From positions 62,001 through 126,000 of the forward strand of contig NZ_JAAAMV010000005.1 of NCBI RefSeq assembly GCF_009909185.1: a DNA stretch of 64,000 nt. The letters are read 5' to 3'. Of the stretch, positions 50,626 to 58,912 are shown piece after piece. Position 1 is the first letter of the stretch. Every line of letters starts with the position of its first letter. The stretch comes from Paenibacillus glycinis (GTDB lineage: Bacteria; Bacillota; Bacilli; Paenibacillales; Paenibacillaceae). A model generated the notes under the pieces. The model was given only the letters and a program-made list of their open reading frames with translations. It made no database searches and was not told the origin of the DNA. Made by a program: the position numbers and the translations under genes.

Positions 50626-53011
50626 TAAACCGGATGCGTTCGCCCGGCGAGGTCGGCAGGGCGATCAGCTCGCCGCCCCGCGTTTGCTCTCCCGCGTCGG
50701 TGAAGCAGACAACGTCCGTTCCCCACGGATTGTACAGGCGAAGCTCCGTTCCCGCTTCGCTCGATACCTCGATCCACCGCACGCCCTCCGCGTCCGTCTC
50801 GGCGCTGACCAGGAAGCCCCCGACCGCGCGAAGCGTGGAGAAGGCCGCGGCCTTGCCGGCCGGCCAGTTCGGGAACAGGCGAAGCGCGCCATTGTAGGAT
50901 TGCAGCAGGCATTCGTTGATGACCGCGGGCAGCGCGAAATTCTCGAACCAGACGCCCATCGGCGCCATGTAATCGAACGGCGTCGTATCGGAGTAGCGTC
51001 CGCCGCTCTCGAGCAGCTTGTCCGTGCACGTGCCGTTCGGCAGCAGGCAATACGCGATCTGGCGCTTGAAGCGCTCCAGGTCGAGCTGTCCGAGCCGCGC
51101 GCCGGCCATGGCGTAGAACACCAGCTCGTTGCCGCCTTCGTTGCGATGGTTGCGGTACGAGTTGACCGCGATCGCGTACTCGTCCCCTGGGGAATGCAGG
51201 CCGTGGTCCTCGCCGGGGAAAATCGTCGTTATGCCGTTCGGCACGTTGTAGACGACTTCCGGATCCTCGCCGGGCATCGACACGAACACGGTGCCGCGCC
51301 GCGATTCCGCCGTCGGATAAGCCGGGAAATGCGCCAGCACTTCCTCGATCTCGGTCAGCAGGCCGGCTTCCGCGTCGTTGCGTCCCAGCGCCGCGCAGGC
51401 GTCCTTGAAGGCGCGGAACAGGAACTTCGTCAACGTCAGATCGACGATGCAATCGCTGTTCTTGGCGAAGCCCGGCGTCAGCTCGTAAAGCTCCGGCACC
51501 ACGGTCGGGAAGATGTGGTACTTGTCGTCGCCCCATGCCGCGCCGCTCGCTTCCGGGCGCTTCATGTAATCGACCATGAACAGGACCGCGTCGCGGATCG
51601 GCACGAAGGCGCGCGTTTCCAGGAACGCTTTGTCCATCGTGTACAGGTAGTGCCACCAGAGGCTCTGCACCGTCCACGGCGTCTCGCAAATTTCCCAGCC
51701 CCAATGCGGCACCGGATACGGCATCATCGTCATCTCGACCGGATACGCGGAATGCGGATAATACGCGCCGCGCAGGCCGTAATACTCCCGGGCCCACTTC
51801 CGGCTGACCGGCAGGATGAGATCGACCATGCCGACGTAGGCAAGATGCTTCTCGACATGGTTGCTCGAGAATGCGAGCCAGAACGGCTGCTGCGTGTTGT
51901 AGTTCATGTGGTAGTCGCCATGCCATTCCGAGCCGATCTTGCCGTAGCTCCAATTCGCGAACAGCCCGGGACACGTATGGGAAGCGCTTACGGAACAATT
52001 GTAAAAATAGAGATTCCGGTACCAGACCTGCTCTAGCGCCGCATCCTCGAGCATGACGCCCGAACGGTCCCAGTAGTCGCGCCAGCTGGCTTCCGCCTGG
52101 TCGAAGGCCGCTTCCATCCGCGGCCGCGACGCGCGTTCCGCATCCTGCGCGACGGCAGGCACGTCGGCGTCCAGTCCTTGCTCCAGCTGCACGCGCACGA
52201 CGAAGCCCGAAGCCGGCGCCTCGACCGCGCCTTCCCAATCTCCGCCGAGCTTGCGCACGGAATTCGCCCCGCCCACGCTCGCCGACAACCGGAACGCCCG
52301 ATCGCGGGAGCGATCCCCGCCGCCGCCCGATGCGCCGTTCGCATAGGGAAGCGTTTGCCGGAACGACAGCCGCGCGGACGTCTCGTCCAGGAACGGCTGC
52401 GGCGACGGGATGTCGCCCGGCGTCTCGGGATCGGGAATCAGCTTGATCCGGTTAAAGACCGACGTCAGCGTCCAGGCCGCGCGAGCATCGCCATCGCCAA
52501 CCGCCGGCTGGTCGAATGCCGCCCACAGCACGTCCTGTCCCTGCTCCACGAACACGCGCAGCGTCGCCGGCTGCCCGCCGATCAACAATCGGATCTCGCA
52601 GAGGCCGTTATGTACATGCAGCGCGTGACCCAGCACCTCCACCTCGCGGCGGTCGAACCCGAGCAAGAGCGAACCGCAAGGCATCGGACGCGGGTACGGG
52701 AAGGTATAGTTTTCGCCGGCCATCTCCACGTAATCGCGGTACCATTCGTCCTCCTTGAGCGACGCATAATGCGAAGGGATCGCCTTCAAGCGGGCGAACA
52801 GGCTTTCGAAATCGCCGATCCGCTCCTTGTTGTTCTCCGCGATGCGAATGTCCCAGACGTCGTTATGGCCGAAATGCACGACGATCGCGTCGGGCCGGGT
52901 CGTGACGACCGCGCCGAGTCCGCCGTTGCCGAGCAGCGCGCCCTCGAAGAACGTCGCCGCCGGGCGATCGTACCGGATCGCGTGGGCTTGCGCTTGTTTC
53001 CATGCGTTCAT
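50612..53011 (-). CDS. Glycoside hydrolase, GH95-like (alpha/alpha)6 barrel
   Basis: A 799-residue protein without signal peptide, start ATG 53011 after GGGAGGACAGTTACGC. The N-terminal beta domain (GNGGLGAVVTTRPDAIVVHFGHNDVWD) and the barrel (GLFANWSYGKIGSEWHGDYHMNYNTQQ near 385-410) resemble GH95 alpha-fucosidases/galactosidases, but the similarity is weaker than for the enzyme at 61.3 kb. It lies 25 bp before the GH27 start. Activity on alpha-L-fucosyl or alpha-L-galactosyl groups is the best guess. Confidence 0.8.
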   Translation of the reverse strand: MNAWKQAQAHAIRYDRPAATFFEGALLGNGGLGAVVTTRPDAIVVHFGHNDVWDIRIAENNKERIGDFESLFARLKAIPSHYASLKEDEWYRDYVEMAGENYTFPYPRPMPCGSLLLGFDRREVEVLGHALHVHNGLCEIRLLIGGQPATLRVFVEQGQDVLWAAFDQPAVGDGDARAAWTLTSVFNRIKLIPDPETPGDIPSPQPFLDETSARLSFRQTLPYANGASGGGGDRSRDRAFRLSASVGGANSVRKLGGDWEGAVEAPASGFVVRVQLEQGLDADVPAVAQDAERASRPRMEAAFDQAEASWRDYWDRSGVMLEDAALEQVWYRNLYFYNCSVSASHTCPGLFANWSYGKIGSEWHGDYHMNYNTQQPFWLAFSSNHVEKHLAYVGMVDLILPVSRKWAREYYGLRGAYYPHSAYPVEMTMMPYPVPHWGWEICETPWTVQSLWWHYLYTMDKAFLETRAFVPIRDAVLFMVDYMKRPEASGAAWGDDKYHIFPTVVPELYELTPGFAKNSDCIVDLTLTKFLFRAFKDACAALGRNDAEAGLLTEIEEVLAHFPAYPTAESRRGTVFVSMPGEDPEVVYNVPNGITTIFPGEDHGLHSPGDEYAIAVNSYRNHRNEGGNELVFYAMAGARLGQLDLERFKRQIAYCLLPNGTCTDKLLESGGRYSDTTPFDYMAPMGVWFENFALPAVINECLLQSYNGALRLFPNWPAGKAAAFSTLRAVGGFLVSAETDAEGVRWIEVSSEAGTELRLYNPWGTDVVCFTDAGEQTRGGELIALPTSPGERIRFMKAL

Positions 53012-53054
53012 GCGTAACTGTCCTCCCGTCCTGCCTTTTTCCGGTGACAAGGGC

Positions 53055-53086
53055 AAACGAAAGGCGTTCTGGCTTGCCAGAACGCC
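53055..53086 (-). terminator. Partial terminator after the binding-protein gene
   Basis: A perfect 10-bp stem GGCGTTCTGG / CCAGAACGCC (53063-53086), loop CTTG, followed on the minus strand by TTTCGTTTG. It probably lowers transcription into the hydrolases relative to the binding protein. Confidence 0.65.
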
Positions 53087-53104
53087 CCGCGCTCCCGGAT
53101 AGTC

Positions 53105-54820
53105 TTACTTTTGGGTGGAAGAGTCGTACGCTTTTTGCAGGATCTCGAGGTAACGATCCAGCTTCAGGTCTTGCAGGCCTTTCACGTACGCGTCCCAATC
53201 CTTGTTCAGATCTTTGTTGCCCGTGATGAATTGCAGCTCGTTTTGCTCGATGTAGTTCTTGATGTTCGTTTGCAGCATGCTGGCTTCGTCCATCTCGGAC
53301 GGATCGATCCATACGGACCAAGCCGGGAACAATTCTTTCGGTTCATGGCCTTGGTAAAGCAGCGTCGCGTTGTACAGGCGGCGCTCGTAGCCCGTCGATT
53401 CGTAGATGTCGGTCGCTTGCACGAAGCTGTCGCGGTAGGATTTCGGCATGTAGAAGTGGGCTACGCCGCTCCAGCCCGCGTTATGCGGCGCTTCGCCTTC
53501 GACGGCCTGGATCGGTTTGAATTGCGCCGTTACGCCTTCGCCGAGGGCGACGTCGTCCGGACCCGGTTTCTCCCAGTCGATGCCTTCCATGCCCGTTGCG
53601 CCGTTCGTTTCGCCTTCCGGCGTGAACATGTAATCGACCAGTTTGATGAGGGCGATTTGCGCTTCTTTGCTTGCTTTGTTCGTGATGACGAATTTCGCGC
53701 CAGGCGCTACGCCGCCTGCGTCATGCGTCGCGTACTGCGCATGCGGTCCTTGGAGCGGCGGTACCGGGTTGTAGTCTTTGGAATATTTGTTGCCTTTGTC
53801 GATGCTGACGAAGATGGCAGGGTGCATGCCCGCGCCGGCGCCGAGGATTTGCGTATCGGCTTCGCCGATTTTTTTGAACGCTTCGGCGTTTTGCGTGAAG
53901 GCGCCCGGATCGATCAGCTTCTCGTCGTACAGCGATTTGATGAACTGCAGGCCTTCCTTCCATTCCGGCTTGATCGCGGCGGATTCCACTTTGCCGTTCG
54001 TCAGGTTGAGGTAATTGCGATCGTCGTCGTAGACGAAGCCGTTCATCAGGAACGGAACGAGGCGCACGCCGAAATCCTCGATCGAACCGCTCAGCGGCAC
54101 TTCGTCCGCTTTGCCGTTGCCGTTCGGATCCTTCGTTTTGAAGGCTTCCAGCACTTTCTTGAAATCATCCGTCGTTTTCGGCATTTGCAGGCCGAGCTTG
54201 TCGAGCCACGACGTGTTCAGCCACATTTTGTTCGGGTACGAGCAGTGGAAGCACTGGGAGTACGCGACCAAGCCGTAGATGTTGCCGTCCGGCGCCGTGT
54301 TAAACGCTTTCAATTCCGGGTCCGAATCCATCGCCGCCTTGATGTTCGGCGCGTATTGGTCGATCAGGTCGTTCAGCGGCAGCAGCACGCCTTGCTTGCC
54401 GTATTTGAGCACGTCGGCTTGGGAGAATTGATCGATGTACGCCGGCAGCATGTAGGCATCCGGATAGTCGCCGCTCGCGAGGGAGATTTGGCGTTTTTCT
54501 TTCGCGCCGTCGGTCGGGTTCATTTCCCAGTTGATCTTCATGTTGAATTTATTTTCCACGAAAGCCGTGAATTTGTTCGTCGGCAGGTCGATGTTCGTCT
54601 CTTGGATGGAGAAGATTTTGACCGGCGTCGGTTCGGTCGATGCCGGCGCGTTGCCGCCGTTGTCCGCCGCTTGGGTGGCGTTGCCGCCGTTCGTGCCCGT
54701 ATTGCCCGCGTTGTTGCCCGAGTTAGCTGCGTTATTGCCCGCATTATTGCCGCCGCAAGCAGCCAGGATCATGCTGCACGCCGCAAGAACGGCGAGTGTG
54801 CTTCCGAGTCTCTTTTTCAA
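53105..54820 (-). CDS. Extracellular oligosaccharide-binding lipoprotein (SBP1)
   Basis: A 571-residue family 1 binding protein of the LipO/LplA type. The start is TTG 54820 after AAGGGAGCGATCAAG. The lipobox LAAC ends at Cys22, followed by an Asn/Gly/Thr-rich linker. A CFHCSYPNKMWLN segment near residue 190 is shared with SBP2, and the two are about 60% alike by eye over the mature part. It is the third gene of the transporter operon. Confidence 0.92.
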   Translation of the reverse strand: MKKRLGSTLAVLAACSMILAACGGNNAGNNAANSGNNAGNTGTNGGNATQAADNGGNAPASTEPTPVKIFSIQETNIDLPTNKFTAFVENKFNMKINWEMNPTDGAKEKRQISLASGDYPDAYMLPAYIDQFSQADVLKYGKQGVLLPLNDLIDQYAPNIKAAMDSDPELKAFNTAPDGNIYGLVAYSQCFHCSYPNKMWLNTSWLDKLGLQMPKTTDDFKKVLEAFKTKDPNGNGKADEVPLSGSIEDFGVRLVPFLMNGFVYDDDRNYLNLTNGKVESAAIKPEWKEGLQFIKSLYDEKLIDPGAFTQNAEAFKKIGEADTQILGAGAGMHPAIFVSIDKGNKYSKDYNPVPPLQGPHAQYATHDAGGVAPGAKFVITNKASKEAQIALIKLVDYMFTPEGETNGATGMEGIDWEKPGPDDVALGEGVTAQFKPIQAVEGEAPHNAGWSGVAHFYMPKSYRDSFVQATDIYESTGYERRLYNATLLYQGHEPKELFPAWSVWIDPSEMDEASMLQTNIKNYIEQNELQFITGNKDLNKDWDAYVKGLQDLKLDRYLEILQKAYDSSTQK

Positions 54821-54932
54821 CTTGATCGCTCCCTTTTGTTTGTATGAATAATGACAGCGAAACCCCCACATTACATGTACATCTCCCCTTTCAATGAGAT
54901 CCGCCCGGAGGGCCGGAAGGAAAGGCCGGCAA

Positions 54933-55835
54933 TCAGCCTTTCACCGAGCCGACCAGCATCCCCTGGACGAAGAAGCGCTGCACGAACGGATAGATGATCA
55001 AGATCGGCAGCGTGGCCACGACGATCAGCGCGTACTTGAGCAGCTCGGCGAGCTGCTGGCGCTCGACCTGCTTCATCGCGTCCATGATGCCGGTGCTGTT
55101 GTTCTGAATGATGATGCTTCGCAGCACGAGCTGCAGGGGGAACAGCTTCGCCGTCTTCAGGTAGATCAGCGCGTCGAAGTAGGCGTTCCACTGGCCGACC
55201 GCGTACATAAGCACAAGCACCGCCAGGATCGGCTTGGACAGCGGGATCACGACGCTCCCCATGAAGCGCAGGTCGCTGCAGCCGTCGATCTCGCTCGCCT
55301 CGATCAGTTCGTCCGGAATGGACGATTGGAAGAAGGAACGCGCGATGATGACCTGCCACACCCAAATGGCGTTCGGGATGAGCAAGGCCCACCGCGTATC
55401 GATCAGATGCAGGCTCTTGACGACCATGTACGTCGGGATCAGGCCGCCGCTGAAAATCATCGTGAAGGTGATGATCATCATGATCGGGCTGCGTCCGAAG
55501 AACGTCTTGCGGGACAGCGGGTAGGCCAGCATGACGGTGAGCGCCACGCTGATGAACGTGCCCGCCGCCGTGTAGAACAGCGAGTTGCCGTAGCCCCGCA
55601 TGATCGTCGGGGTCTCGAACAAGGTCTTGAAGCCCTTGAACGAGATGTCCACCGGCCACAGCCAGACTTTGCCGGAGGTCACCGCCGCCGGACTGCTGAT
55701 CGAGCTGCTCAGGATATAGATGAGCGGGTAAATCACGGCGATCAGGACGAGCGTCAGAATCGCATAGATGACGAACATGAGCGTCCGGTCGCCTGCCGAT
55801 TCCCTTATCTTTCGATTCATCGTTGTCGTTGTCAT
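54933..55835 (-). CDS. Carbohydrate ABC permease, LplC type
   Basis: A 300-residue membrane protein with six predicted helices and an EAA loop (ELIEASEIDGCSDLRFMGSVVIP near 190). Its start lies 16 bp after the LplB-type gene. With that partner and SBP1 it makes a large-oligosaccharide importer typical of Paenibacillus. The ATPase is encoded elsewhere. Confidence 0.93.
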   Translation of the reverse strand: MTTTTMNRKIRESAGDRTLMFVIYAILTLVLIAVIYPLIYILSSSISSPAAVTSGKVWLWPVDISFKGFKTLFETPTIMRGYGNSLFYTAAGTFISVALTVMLAYPLSRKTFFGRSPIMMIITFTMIFSGGLIPTYMVVKSLHLIDTRWALLIPNAIWVWQVIIARSFFQSSIPDELIEASEIDGCSDLRFMGSVVIPLSKPILAVLVLMYAVGQWNAYFDALIYLKTAKLFPLQLVLRSIIIQNNSTGIMDAMKQVERQQLAELLKYALIVVATLPILIIYPFVQRFFVQGMLVGSVKG

Positions 55836-55851
55836 TCGTTTCAGGCTCCTT

Positions 55852-56817
55852 CTACCACAGACTATTGTTCGTCAGCCGTTTGGCCAAACCGTTGACCAGC
55901 ACGAGCAGCACGAGATTGATGACCGAATTGAACAGGCCGACCGCCGTCGCGAAGCTGTAGTTGGCGTTCAAGAGGCCGATGCTGTACACGTAGGTCGAGA
56001 TGATCTCGGAATTGCCGAGGTTGAGCGGGTTTTGCAGCAGGTACACCTTCTCGAAGCCGATCGCCATGATGTTGCCCACGTTCAGGATGAGCACGATGAC
56101 GATGGTCGGGAGGATGCCCGGGATGTCGACGTGCCAGATCTTCTGGAACCGGGACGCGCCGTCCACCTTCGCCGCCTCGTACAAGGTCGGATCGATGCCC
56201 GCGAGCGCCGCCAGGTAGATGACCGCGGAATATCCCGCCGTCTGCCAGATGTCCGACCAGACGTAGATGGAACGGAACATGCCCGGCTCCCCGAGGAAGT
56301 TGATCGAATCGAGCCCGAAATGGTTCATGATGACGTTGACGAAACCGAGCCGCGGCGCCAGGAACAGCATGATGATCGACACCATGACGACCGTGGAGAT
56401 GAAGTACGGGGCGAACGTGACGAGCTGCACGACCCGCTTGAATCTATTGCTCCGCACCTCGTTCAGCATCAGCGCGAGCAGAATCGGTATCGGGAAGCCC
56501 GCGAGAAGCAGGTACCCGCTTAAGTACACCGTGTTCTTGATCAGATCCCAGAAGATCGGATTATCGAAGAACAGCTTGAAGTTCTTCGTGCCGACCCAGG
56601 GGCTGCCCCAGATCCCTTTGATGACGTTGTAATCCTTGAAGGCGAGCACCGCGTTCAGCATGGGGTAATACTTGAATATAAAGAAGAACAAAAGCGGCGG
56701 CGTCACGATCAGGTACAGCTGCCAGTGTTTGGCGAAGCTTCTCGCCGCGGCGCCGGACAACTTCCCTTTGCTCCGCTTGGCCGGCGTCTTCGCCGGTTTC
56801 TCTACTGCCATTTCCAC
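55852..56817 (-). CDS. Carbohydrate ABC permease, LplB type
   Basis: A 321-residue permease (GTG 56817) with an N-terminal Lys/Ala-rich cytoplasmic tail, six helices and an EAA loop (TLYEAAKVDGASRFQKIWHVDIPGILP). The start is uncertain: GGAGG lies 13 nt from GTG 56817, 7 nt from a CTG and 19 from an ATG at 56811. It heads the operon behind an AraC-style promoter and cre site. Confidence 0.9.
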   Translation of the reverse strand: MEMAVEKPAKTPAKRSKGKLSGAAARSFAKHWQLYLIVTPPLLFFFIFKYYPMLNAVLAFKDYNVIKGIWGSPWVGTKNFKLFFDNPIFWDLIKNTVYLSGYLLLAGFPIPILLALMLNEVRSNRFKRVVQLVTFAPYFISTVVMVSIIMLFLAPRLGFVNVIMNHFGLDSINFLGEPGMFRSIYVWSDIWQTAGYSAVIYLAALAGIDPTLYEAAKVDGASRFQKIWHVDIPGILPTIVIVLILNVGNIMAIGFEKVYLLQNPLNLGNSEIISTYVYSIGLLNANYSFATAVGLFNSVINLVLLVLVNGLAKRLTNNSLW

Positions 56818-56887
56818 GTTCAGAACAATCCCTCCCAGGTGAATCCAATGATGCACGAAGCGATGATGCATGAATCAGGGCGATGCA

Positions 56888-56901
56888 TGATAGCGCTTTC
56901 C
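56888..56901 (-). promoter_or_regulatory. cre-like site of the transporter operon
   Basis: GGAAAGCGCTATCA (56901-56888) matches the CcpA consensus at every fixed position but the first. It lies just downstream of the -10, where CcpA binding would block transcription. Confidence 0.6.
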
Positions 56902-56910
56902 ACATGAACG

Positions 56911-56938
56911 ATATTAGCGTCCGGAGCGGGTTTTCGAA
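56911..56938 (-). promoter_or_regulatory. Promoter of the LplBC-SBP1-hydrolase operon
   Basis: -10 TAATAT (56916-56911), 16-bp spacer, weak -35 TTCGAA (56938-56933). The poor -35 abuts the direct repeats, a typical activator-dependent design. Confidence 0.55.
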
Positions 56939-56941
56939 TAG

Positions 56942-56969
56942 GTACATTTGGGGTTTCGAGCGTACATTT
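56942..56969 (-). promoter_or_regulatory. AraC-type direct repeats at the transporter promoter
   Basis: AAATGTAC occurs twice on the minus strand (56969-56962 and 56949-56942), exactly 20 bp apart, the second 4 bp from the -35. This spacing suits the two HTHs of an AraC-type protein, most likely the regulator at 58913-61210. Confidence 0.55.
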
Positions 56970-57102
56970 CGGCTGATTTTGGGGGGACAATCGCCCGTAT
57001 GACGGCCATTTTCAGCTCTTTTCACGAAAAACGGCCCTATGGCTCCCAATAATCGGTGAAAACCCTTTCAACTGTAAAAACGCCCGTCGACGCCCGGAAA
57101 CG

Positions 57103-57142
57103 AAAAAGAACCCCGATCGCCGCATCGGCGGTTCGGGGTTCT
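57103..57142 (-). terminator. Terminator of the araC-SBP2 unit
   Basis: AGAACCCCGA and TCGGGGTTCT arms (57107-57142) enclose a CGCCG/CGGCG stem; on the minus strand TTTTTCG follows. It begins 4 bp after the SBP2 stop, so SBP2 is not cotranscribed with the permeases. Confidence 0.9.
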
Positions 57143-57145
57143 GCT

Positions 57146-58786
57146 TCATTTGCTGCGGTCGCGGAGATAAACGTCATAGCCTTTTTGCAAAATGGACAAG
57201 TACGCGGACAGTCCCATGTCGTCCAAACCTTTGACGTAGGCATCCCAGCCCGTGTCCAGATCCTGCGCGCCGGTGATGAACTGCAGCGTATTCTGATCGA
57301 TGTAGTTTTTGAGATTGGTCTCGAGCATGCTCGCCCGCTGCGCGTCGGCCTCGTCGACCCAGACGTCCCACGCCGGGAACAGCTCCTTGGGCTCCTTGCC
57401 GGCGTACAGCTGCGTCGCCGCCTGCAAGCGGCGCTCGTACCCGTTCGGCGCATACATGTCCGTTCCCTGCACCCAGCTGTCCCGGTACGACTTCGGCATG
57501 TAGAAATGACCGGTGCCGACCCAGCCCGAATTGTTCGGCGGCGTGCCTTCCTTGGTCACCAGGCCGGCGAACAACGGCTTGACGCCTTTGCCGAGCGCCT
57601 GCTCGCCCGGCTCCGGCTTGCGCCAGCCGACGCCTTCTTCCCCGGACTCCGCATGGATCTGGCCTTCCGGCGTGTAGATGTAATCGATCATCTTGATCAG
57701 CGCGATCTGCGCCTCCGGCGTCGCTTTGTTCGTGATGACGAATTTCGCTCCCGGATTGATGCCGCCCTCGTCATGCACGGCATAGGCGGCATGCGGACCG
57801 GTCAACGGCGGGACGGGCGCGTAGTTGCGCGACCGGTTGCTGCCGGTCTCGCCCCCGACGAAGATCTCGGGATGCATGGCCGCGCCCGCGCCGAGAATCG
57901 CCACGCCCTCGTTGTCGCCGAGCTTTTTGTACGCTTCGGCGCTCTGCGTGAACGCGCCGGGATCAATCAGCCCTTCGTCGTAAAGCGACTTGATGAAAGC
58001 GAGGCCTTCCTTCCATTCCGGCTTGTTCGCCGCGGAGTCGACCTTGCCGTCCTTCAGCATCAGATAGTCGCGGTCGTCGTCGTAGATGAACCCGTTCATG
58101 AGGAAGGGCACGATGTGCACGCCGAAATCCTCGGTCGAGCCGCTGAGCGGAATTTCGTCCGCCACTCCGTTGCCGTTCGGGTCCTGCGTCTTGAACGCTT
58201 CCAGCACGCGCTTGAAATCCGCCGTCGTCTTCGGCATCGCCAGATGGAGCTTGTCCAGCCAGACCGAGTTGAGCCACAATTTGTTCGGGTAGGAGCAGTG
58301 GAAGCATTCGCTGAAGCTGACCAAGCCGTAAATATTGCCGTCCGGCGCGGTGTTGAGCTCCCGCAGCGCGGCGTTCTCTTCGAATGCGGCCTTGATATGC
58401 GGCGCGTACTTGTCGATCAGGCCGTTCAACGGCAGGAAGATGCCCTGCTTGCCGTAACGCAGCTCCTCCGCCTTGGAGAATTGGTCGATGTACGCGGTCA
58501 GGATATAGGTATCGGCATAGCTGCCGCTTGCGAGCGAGATTTGGCGTTTCTCCTTGGCGCCCTCGTACGGGATCGCCTCCCAGTTGAAATCGACGCCGTA
58601 CGTTTGCTCCAGAAACCGCGAGAACGCATTGGTCTGCAGATTCTGTCCGACGTCCTGCTGCGCGAAGACGCTGATGGGGATCGGCCCCGTCCGCGGCGAC
58701 GGCTCCGGAGGTTCGTCGGGCGACGAGGAGCATGCGCTCAGCAGCATGCCGATCATGAGAATGGATAAGATAAGGCGTAGCTTCAT
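57146..58786 (-). CDS. Extracellular oligosaccharide-binding lipoprotein (SBP2), paralogue of SBP1
   Basis: A 546-residue protein, start ATG 58786 after AAAGGAGC. The lipobox LLSAC ends at Cys19. Mature sequence is clearly homologous to SBP1 (EGAKEKRQISLASG, NTAPDGNIYGLVSFSECFHCSYP), but it lacks SBP1's long Asn-rich linker. It is placed directly after the membrane AraC regulator and terminated before the permeases. It may be a sensor-type binding protein for that regulator rather than a second transport subunit; this is inference. Confidence 0.9.
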   Translation of the reverse strand: MKLRLILSILMIGMLLSACSSSPDEPPEPSPRTGPIPISVFAQQDVGQNLQTNAFSRFLEQTYGVDFNWEAIPYEGAKEKRQISLASGSYADTYILTAYIDQFSKAEELRYGKQGIFLPLNGLIDKYAPHIKAAFEENAALRELNTAPDGNIYGLVSFSECFHCSYPNKLWLNSVWLDKLHLAMPKTTADFKRVLEAFKTQDPNGNGVADEIPLSGSTEDFGVHIVPFLMNGFIYDDDRDYLMLKDGKVDSAANKPEWKEGLAFIKSLYDEGLIDPGAFTQSAEAYKKLGDNEGVAILGAGAAMHPEIFVGGETGSNRSRNYAPVPPLTGPHAAYAVHDEGGINPGAKFVITNKATPEAQIALIKMIDYIYTPEGQIHAESGEEGVGWRKPEPGEQALGKGVKPLFAGLVTKEGTPPNNSGWVGTGHFYMPKSYRDSWVQGTDMYAPNGYERRLQAATQLYAGKEPKELFPAWDVWVDEADAQRASMLETNLKNYIDQNTLQFITGAQDLDTGWDAYVKGLDDMGLSAYLSILQKGYDVYLRDRSK

Positions 58787-58912
58787 GAGCGTGAAAGCTC
58801 CTTTCTTGCCAGTCCGGCTCTTGGGTAGTTGAAATGCTTGGTCGTCGGGTTCGGGCCCGCTGGCCGTTGCGAGCATACCGCCGACGCGCGGCGGCTTCGC
58901 TGCGGCCGAAGG

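Noticed and set aside
46594-50628. A 1344-codon open frame on the plus strand
   Set aside because: It is the antisense shadow of the GH27/SLH gene, whose domains and signal peptide are unmistakable.
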